NCBI GenBank assembly: GCA_019671005.1
Contig: CM033726.1
Coordinates: forward strand, 682,001-746,000
Source of the DNA: Hibiscus mutabilis
Taxonomy: Eukaryota > Streptophyta > Magnoliopsida > Malvales > Malvaceae
Length of the DNA: 64,000 bases
Direction of reading: 5' to 3'
The notes beneath the pieces are model-generated. The model worked only from the letters and a program-made list of their open reading frames with translations, searched no databases and was not told where the DNA came from. This document shows, piece after piece, positions 59,372 to 64,000 of this stretch (its first letter is position 1; the number at the start of each line of letters is the position of its first letter). Position numbers and translations under genes: made by a program.

Positions 59372-59565
59372 TGGAAAAAACTTTGATACACAGGTCGTGT
59401 AAACTTTAGCTTACACGTGCCTTTTAATTTTAGGGGTTAGGGTTTTAGTTTATGGTTTAAGATTTAAGGTTTAGTTTTTTAGGGTTAGGGTTAGGAATTT
59501 AGGATTCGGGTTTTATAGTATAAATACACCGGCTTGTATAAAATTAATTTTACACGGCCGCAAAA
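59372..59565 (+). mobile_element. Telomere-like MITE, copy 3
   Basis: Begins GGAAAAAACTTTGATACACA then GTGTAAACTTTAGCTTACAC, continues with GGGTTAGGG-type heptamers and GTATAAATACACCGGCTTG, and ends TAAAATTAATTTTACACGG. It is the same design and orientation as copy 1. Confidence 0.65.
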
Positions 59566-59639
59566 ACTACACTCAAATTCAAAAATTAAACTTTAGATAC
59601 GAATTTTTGTATAATAAATTAATTTGGTTTGCTTTTTTT

Positions 59640-59812
59640 GTTGCTTTTCCATGTTCCTCAGGATTTTTACTTGATTAATCCGGACCGATCAACGTCGCAC
59701 ATATAGTTTTAGTGGGTGAGTCTCCCAACAGAAATTTTTTGTATACACAAAATCTCGAACTCAAAACCAACTTAAGTGATATCAAGCTGCTTACCACTTG
59801 GAACAGTCCTAT
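59640..59812 (-). mobile_element. SINE family B, reverse copy
   Basis: The minus strand reads CCAAGTGGTAAGCAGCTTG, a degraded B-box GAGTTCGAGATT, GGGAGACTCACCCACTAAAA and GACGTTGATCGGTCCGGATT. It is one of the cleaner copies. Confidence 0.7.
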
Positions 59813-60066
59813 TAATTGGTTTGTTATGACAAGGTACTACTAATAACCTTAAATTGAATAAAAAAGTTAAATTCAAGTGCTTGTTTAAATATAAAAAAAA
59901 ATCAAGTTTGGATATAAATTGAAAATAATAATAATTCAAATACTAAATTGAACATTACAGTAAAGTTTAGCTACTAAATATACATATTTGCCCTTTTTTC
60001 TAATGTCGAGATAAAATTGAAATAAAATTGTGTTGAACAAAAAAAAAAGAAATAGAATTGTTGAAA

Positions 60067-60074
60067 TATAAATA
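60067..60074 (+). promoter_or_regulatory. Probable TATA box of the AP-1 sigma gene
   Basis: TATAAATA about 115 bp upstream of the start codon, giving an expected leader of about 85 nt. Position and sequence only. Confidence 0.5.
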
Positions 60075-60183
60075 CAAAATCGCAGCGCAGCGCCACCAGA
60101 AATCCGAATCGGGGACACCGGCATTCGAGCTTCGGAGAATCCAGATTTCCATTTTTGACTTTTTCTTTTGGCTATTATCAAGG

Positions 60184-62944
60184 ATGGTAACTAACTAGCC
60201 TTTCATATTTTAGTCTTGTCATTGTGATTATCCGGTGAATTGGTTTTGATCTGTTTTCGATCCATTTTTTAACGCAAAACATGGATCTGCGGTTCTCTTG
60301 CTTACAGACGCTGCTTAGGCTTTTGATTCCGTGAATCATGAACTTTTTTTACTATTTTATGATCTTATTGTATTAAAGCTTTGTGCCTTTTCGTTTCTCT
60401 TGGATCTGCGACTTGATTCTGCCGAAATTTTGTTTCTGTTTTTTTTAATATCGTTAGTTCGCTGAAAATGATTCATTTTGATAGTTATAGTCCACTGTAA
60501 GTGATTCATTTTGATAGATCCTCTGATTTATTGTTAGATCCAACTTATTTCTTTATTTTCTTATGATTTTTAATCAAATTCCATCGGACTTGAACATTTA
60601 TGTTTAATGCTTGCTTTTCATTTTGGAATATTTGAGTTTGACTACATAATTCTGGTGATTTCTATAGTTTTTCTGTTTGATGAAACCTTGTAGTTTCAAT
60701 GGTTTCACATTTCAGTGAGACATTAATCATGTTGTTTCTCCCTGGGTGGAAATTGTAAGGTTATTGTTGATATGAAGGAAATGTCATCCTTTATACTTTA
60801 GCTGTTGAAAAATTTTACCTAAGAGGACGGTCGAATTCATATGTTACTAGTCGTGTGCTATAACTAGAAATTCACATAGATAACATTAGGTGCTTGAAGT
60901 TATGGCTTCTTTAGGATCGGCTTTGCCTGCAAGGGTTTAATGTTAATTTAGCTTACACTTTATATAAGCTGACTCTTGGCCCTCATAGCGCGAGCAAAAA
61001 ATGAATTTGTGTTAATTTTGGAATCTGATTATCACAGTGATATATATAGACACGTATTTTGTTATAGCTTTACTTGGTTATAATTGCTTGATTTCACTTT
61101 AGAAACATAAAATCAAGATTCATTTTTAGGTTGTTGACTTGTTGTATTGCTAGTATCTGTAAGCTATGAGCTTCTTTTGTGATACAGATTCACTTTGTAC
61201 TTTTAATTAGCCGACAAGGGAAAGTTAGGTTGACAAAATGGTATTCGACTTATTCTCAGAAGGAAAGAACAAAGGTATGACTAGCACATTTGATTAACTG
61301 CAATGGTTATTTTTGTAAAGTTTGCACTTGAAGGGAAAAAAATTATAATTTATAAGATTCTGGTTCTTTTGTACTTTATCTGTTCTCTTTCTGAAGACGT
61401 TCTTGGCCTCTATATAATTATAATGCTTTATGAAATGTGTTTTGAGAAGGTTATCCGTGAACTTGGTGGAGTGATTCTCTCAAGAGGGCCCAAACTCTGT
61501 AATTTTGTGGACTGGAGAGGATTTAAAGTTGTCTACAAAAGGTAATACTTCTATATGTTAGTGGTTCCTTTTTTATTAGGAATGTATTTTACCATTTCAG
61601 AGATTTATCAACTGAGTTGGGATAAATTATGCAGATATGCTAGTCTTTACTTCTGCATGTGCATTGACCAGGATGACAATGAATTAGAGGTTCTAGAAAT
61701 CATTCATCACTTTGTTGAGATACTTGATCGATACTTTGGCAGTGTGAGTGAACTTAAACTTTAGTTTTCATTGAACTATTGATGTTCTACTGTTAATCTG
61801 ATTGCGAATTAATTTATATCCAGGTCTGTGAATTGGACTTGATCTTCAACTTCCATAAGGTACAATTATTATTGCTTGTCATGCACCTGTTGTTTGGGTC
61901 TTGTTTCCTCTTCTTTTTAGAGCAGTTTACATCTAAATTCTTGCGTTTTATGCAAATTACAGCAGTTATCCCCCAACTCCATAACCACTCATTATTCTCA
62001 TCCTTTAACATACCATCCATATCCTCCTTTTGTATTTATTTGAATCATAAACTTTAAAACTTCATACTTCCATACCAGTGTGTCTCTTGATTTTCTCCAG
62101 TCTCAAGTATCCTTAAGAAGTGCTTAGCGTTCATCTTCTGAATTGATGGGTTCTTGCGTGTTTTCTTCCTGTATGGCACGATAATTCTTTTTCAACTCTC
62201 CAAACAAATCCCCCAAAAATGTTAAATCTTGTGGTGGCGTGTTAACAATGTTGTTGAGGAAAGAAATTATATGGTTGAAAATTGATGACAATCAAATCTC
62301 TAGGATATAGGAAAGGCTTTTCTTCCCCCCAAATTTTAGTACTTTTCAAATTATGAAATCTATCTTCATTATTCAGATTAGTAGCATTTACATGAGAATT
62401 GTTTGGTTTTCTACAGAAGGTGTTCATGTTATGTCAGCTTGTGAATTCTGATACTGATGTTAGCAAAGCATTTACATCCAAATGCATTCTTTTTTCAAAT
62501 ATAATCTGGTTTCTGAAAATAGTAGGCATATGTATAATTTTGGCATTTATCGTTTTGTAATTTATCCCCCCCCCCCTCCCCGGGTGGGATGACTTGTGTT
62601 ATTAATGGTCATTCCAAAGGTATTTGGAAGTAAATAGCATTGTAGTAAAAAATGGGGTCTTTGCTTAACTCTTTGCTGCTATTTGACATCGAAGGCCTAC
62701 TATATATTGGATGAGCTCTTGCTTGCTGGTGAACTTCAAGAGTCGAGCAAGAAAACTGTTGCACGATTAATAGCTGCGCAGGTAGAAACTTTACCTTCTG
62801 CCGTTAAAACATCTTGCATGTTGTGTGTCATAATTTCCAATTTTCTGAGAGAACTGCTTCGTTGAACCACAGGATTCGCTGGTGGAGACTGCAAAAGAGG
62901 AGGCCAGTTCCATTAGCAACATAATTGCACAGGCCACAAAATAG
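60184..62944 (+). CDS. AP19: AP-1 clathrin adaptor complex, sigma subunit
   Basis: Seven coding exons (60184-60186, 61188-61274, 61450-61541, 61635-61743, 61824-61859, 62695-62781, 62873-62944) give 161 residues, the standard length. The first coding exon is only the ATG, followed by a 1-kb intron (ATG/GTAACT to ATACAG/ATTCACTTT), an arrangement I recall from other plant sigma genes. The protein reads IHFVLLISRQGKVRLTKWY, then RGPKLCNFVDWRGFKVVYKR, YASLYFCMCIDQDDNELEVL, VCELDLIFNFHKAYYILDEL and ends SSISNIIAQATK. This fits AP-1 rather than AP-2 or AP-3 sigma. AP-1 sorts cargo into clathrin vesicles at the trans-Golgi/early endosome, recruited by ARF1-GTP, the product of BIG-type GEF activity. 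All splice sites are GT-AG and no defect was seen. Confidence 0.95.
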
Positions 62945-64000
62945 TTTATAAGTTATAACCAGATCGATTTCGGATTTGCCATCCGTCTCCAGGTTGATTC
63001 TGGTGTAAACTCTTTTTCTGAATTTCATTTTGGGAACTTAATTTCATGTTTATGAATGTAGATTTGGGGTCTTTCTGTAGAATTGATCACATATACTCGT
63101 ATATTAACTATTAAGAATGTATACGGTCATGCATTTGGGCTTATAGCGTTCGTTTGTTTTGTTGGCTATAACATGTCACAGCCGTTGATATTTTTATTGG
63201 TTTGTCTTTCTTTTTGATTACGTCGAAGGCAAATGTCTAGACTCGAATGTCGAATTCATACGAGATGGGACAACATAAGTATCTTAGACAATGCAGCTAA
63301 TTAATGAATTTCTTTATTGGTTCGTCTTTGACACAAAATGCTGGGTTTTTAGGCTTTTATTTACCTAAATAATACCCTATTTTTAATTATTCAACGAAAT
63401 AATAGTAAAAATATTATTTACGAAGATAATATGACATGTAGGACAAAGGCGTACTCTATCGTCAGCGTTTTCTAGAAGGTGCATTTAAACAAGACACCTT
63501 TGCTTACGTGGCAAGAAGTTTTAATTTAGGTAAAAATGCCGTTTTATTCTAGAAGCCAGATTAAAATATTTTTTGAAAAATTTAATGTTATTTTTTAAAT
63601 TCTTCGTGTGGAGTTTAATGCATTCTTATTTTTATTCTACAACCTCTAAATTATTACAATATTAAGTACATTCAATTCATGACTTAAATTATGAGTAAAT
63701 TATATCACTAGTCATTGAATTGTAAGAGTTTTTTTTTCGTTTCGGTCATTTCAATCCTTAAATTATTAGTAAATTACATCATGAGTTTTTAAATAATAAG
63801 AGTGTTTAGTTTTAGTTATTAAGCTATAAATTTTTTTAACTATAACACTAAAAATCTTGGACTGCTTTTTTTTAGTCATTGCGTTAAATTATCAACCTCG
63901 TTATGATTTTTTGTTTTCTTCCCTTTTTTCCTCAAACCTTAACCTTTTTTTGGCGGTGGCCCACAAAATTGGCACCAAAAGAATTCTCTTCTCACTTTCT
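62945..64000. other. 3' flank of AP-1 sigma and AT-rich intergenic DNA
   Basis: The first 200-300 bp are likely 3'UTR. Beyond that I see only AT-rich sequence. From about 63680 to 63860 there are repeated TAGTCATT-type phrases typical of a MITE arm that may continue past the window edge. Confidence 0.5.

Larger units (their letters stand above)
54780..60066. other. Repeat-rich intergenic block
   Basis: Holds a SINE interrupted by a solo LTR (55478-58070), a FAR1-type fragment (58906-59106), a telomere-like MITE (59372-59565) and another SINE (59640-59812). The stretch 54780-55470 is plain AT-rich DNA. The stretch 58100-58900 is T-rich with no convincing coding potential. The right end leads into the promoter of the AP-1 sigma gene. 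Confidence 0.7.

Overview
This window is plant nuclear DNA, almost certainly from a eudicot. It has intron-rich genes with GT-AG splice sites, AT-rich intergenic DNA, a Ty1/copia element, many short foldback (MITE-like) elements, tRNA-derived SINEs and a solo LTR. The HMG-CoA reductase reads much like Malvaceae (cotton-type) proteins from memory, but no search was run, so the genus is only a guess.

Layout, left to right: (1) a rearranged 3' remnant of homoserine kinase (+, 1-132); (2) a tonoplast monosaccharide transporter, TMT2/MSSP-like (-, 234-3227, five coding exons); (3) about 7 kb of repeat-rich intergenic DNA; (4) a CPK5/6-type calcium-dependent protein kinase (+, 11068-14100) with a duplicated 93-bp segment, a mostly deleted kinase exon and a frameshift in the EF-hand region; (5) a 5'-LTR-bearing, 3'-truncated copia element (-, 16145-20140); (6) a small plant protein with a homopolymer frameshift (-, 20310-20796); (7) a small coiled-coil protein (-, 22315-23859); (8) a BIG-type ARF guanine-nucleotide exchange factor, 1720 aa in 11 exons (+, 25725-33668); (9) about 14 kb of nested short repeats; (10) HMG-CoA reductase, 585 aa (+, 47599-49654); (11) an ARID plus alpha-crystallin-like chromatin protein of about 579 aa with a threefold 50-residue repeat (-, 50002-54176); (12) about 5.5 kb holding a 2.4-kb solo LTR inside a SINE, plus a FAR1-type fragment; (13) the AP-1 clathrin adaptor sigma subunit, 161 aa (+, 60184-62944); (14) AT-rich DNA to the end.

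The genes do not form a pathway or operon. Two of them (BIG ARF-GEF and AP-1 sigma) act in the same trans-Golgi coat machinery: the GEF activates ARF1, which recruits AP-1. What links the set is gene order. From memory, the Arabidopsis counterparts (homoserine kinase At2g17265, TMT2 At4g35300, CPK5/CPK6 At4g35310/At2g17290, BIG4 At4g35380, HMG2 At2g17370, ARID At2g17410, AP19 At2g17380/At4g35410) lie in two paralogous blocks on chromosomes 2 and 4. The window looks like an unfractionated version of that ancestral block, with decay at its left end.

I found no CRISPR array, prokaryotic operon, biosynthetic cluster or clear novel system. The most unusual items are the damaged homoserine kinase and CDPK genes, a short element family with terminal inverted repeats around telomere-like heptamers, palindromic GTATCGGTAC clusters shared by two LTR-type sequences, a near-perfect 1.5-kb foldback, and the in-frame 150-bp repeat in the ARID gene. 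All exon boundaries come from reading splice signals and phase, not from transcript evidence.
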